Source: Frankia sp.
GTDB lineage: Bacteria > Actinomycetota > Actinomycetes > Frankiales > Frankiaceae
DNA: 6,137 bases
Reading direction: 5' to 3'
NCBI GenBank assembly: GCA_019689615.1
Contig: JADGHD010000318.1
Span: 1-6,137 of the forward strand
The notes beneath the pieces were generated by a model. The model worked only from the letters and a program-made list of their open reading frames with translations. It was not told the origin of the DNA and did no database searches. The position numbers and the translations under genes were made by a program. Each line of letters opens with the position of its first letter. Positions within the stretch are counted from its first letter, which is position 1. Positions 5,592 through 6,137 of the stretch are shown here, one piece after another.

Positions 5592-6137
5592 GGTCGGGCA
5601 CAGATCGAGACGGTTGGCCGGGCCTCCCGGCCGCCGCGGCCGCCGCGCGGGCCGCGGCGACGAAGCGGGTGGCGGCCCCGGGCAGGCCGGCCCAGTGGAC
5701 ATGCAGGTAGGAGGCGTGGATGCGGCCGCGGACGAAGCCCTCCGCGACCTCGTCGCCGGCGGCGTGCCAGCGCCAGGCGGGCCGGGACCCGTCCGCGCTG
5801 GCACCGGCCGGCGGGATGGTGGCCGTCCGGTGGAACTCGTGCCCGCGCACGACGGTGCCCCGCGCAGCCAGCACCGAGTCGGCGACGGCGACCGCCTCCC
5901 GGTACCCCAGGGTGAGGCGGGGTGTCATCGTCGCCGCAACCTCGGGCAGCGCGCCGCACATCGGCTGGCCGTCCAGCGACCGGCACAGGTAGAGCAGCCC
6001 GGCGCACTCGGCCGCGACCGGCGCGCCAGCGGCGGCGAACGCGCGGACGCTCGCCCGCAGGGCGGCGTTTGCGGCGAGCGCGGCAGCGTGCACCTGCGGG
6101 AAACCGCCGCCGAGGACCAGCGCCGCCGTGCCGGCGG
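5575..6137 (-). CDS. cobB: Hydrogenobyrinic acid a,c-diamide synthase CobB, C-terminal part (cut by right edge)
   Basis: CobB amidates the a and c side chains of hydrogenobyrinic acid using glutamine and ATP, producing the substrate of CobN. The window holds the last 187 residues, the class I glutamine amidotransferase-like domain. The frame reads in from the right edge through LVLGGGFPQVHAAALAANAALR. Next comes AECAGLLYL, with the nucleophile Cys at codon 6004-6006, then LGYREAV, RGHEFHRT and ASYLHVHWAG with the conserved His residues near the C-terminus. A GTG at 6091-6093 lies inside the domain and is not the true start. The N-terminal ATP-binding domain is outside the window. The stop overlaps the cobN start. 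The tail after about 5650 is an Ala-rich, poorly conserved extension. The anaerobic counterpart is CbiA, but CobN next door and CobG in the window favour the aerobic name. Confidence 0.93.
   Translation of the reverse strand, partial: AGTAALVLGGGFPQVHAAALAANAALRASVRAFAAAGAPVAAECAGLLYLCRSLDGQPMCGALPEVAATMTPRLTLGYREAVAVADSVLAARGTVVRGHEFHRTATIPPAGASADGSRPAWRWHAAGDEVAEGFVRGRIHASYLHVHWAGLPGAATRFVAAARAAAAAAGRPGQPSRSVPDQGSRP

Noticed and set aside
3599..5710. 703-codon open frame on the plus strand, antisense to cobN
   Set aside because: It is antisense to strongly conserved CobN blocks and its product is Arg/Gly/Val-rich with no domain. Long antisense frames are expected at this GC content.
5579..6007. 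N-terminal extension of CobN by 143 codons
   Set aside because: The extra part is Arg/Pro-rich and overlaps the conserved CobB amidotransferase domain. The GTG at 5576-5578 has a good ribosome-binding site, and the CobN family homology begins there.

Overview
The window is very GC-rich, with GC-ending codons, GTG and TTG starts, and overlapping or closely spaced genes. This fits a high-GC actinomycete. A Frankia-like or related soil actinomycete is plausible, but the sequence alone does not fix the genus. Every gene I can support lies on the minus strand, and all belong to aerobic (late cobalt insertion) vitamin B12 synthesis and its cobalt supply. The large open frames on the plus strand and in other minus frames are by-products of the high GC content.

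In transcription order (right to left) there are two blocks. Block 1 is the 3' part of cobB (glutamine-dependent a,c-diamide synthase, cut by the right edge), which overlaps by 4 bp a complete cobN (large subunit of the aerobic cobaltochelatase, 1231 aa). Block 2 starts after a ~70 bp gap with a sigma70-type promoter and a clear cobalamin riboswitch. It continues with cbtB (69 aa, His-rich C-terminus), a 377-bp non-coding spacer rich in inverted repeats, cbtA (289 aa membrane protein), and the first 58 codons of cobG (precorrin-3B synthase, cut by the left edge).

The parts fit together simply. CbtB and CbtA are the predicted cobalt uptake system. CobG carries out the early O2-dependent step of ring contraction. 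CobB amidates hydrogenobyrinic acid, and CobN with its ATPase partners inserts cobalt into the resulting diamide. The riboswitch should lower cbtB expression, and probably that of cbtA and cobG, when cobalamin is plentiful. cobB-cobN lies upstream of that promoter and is not controlled by this riboswitch.

I found no undescribed system. The points most worth a second look are non-coding: the hairpin-rich spacer separating cbtB from cbtA, a 17-bp-period tandem duplication that has duplicated the cbtA stop/cobG start junction and created a four-codon mini-ORF, and a possible riboswitch expression platform with two mutually exclusive pairings over the cbtB ribosome-binding site.
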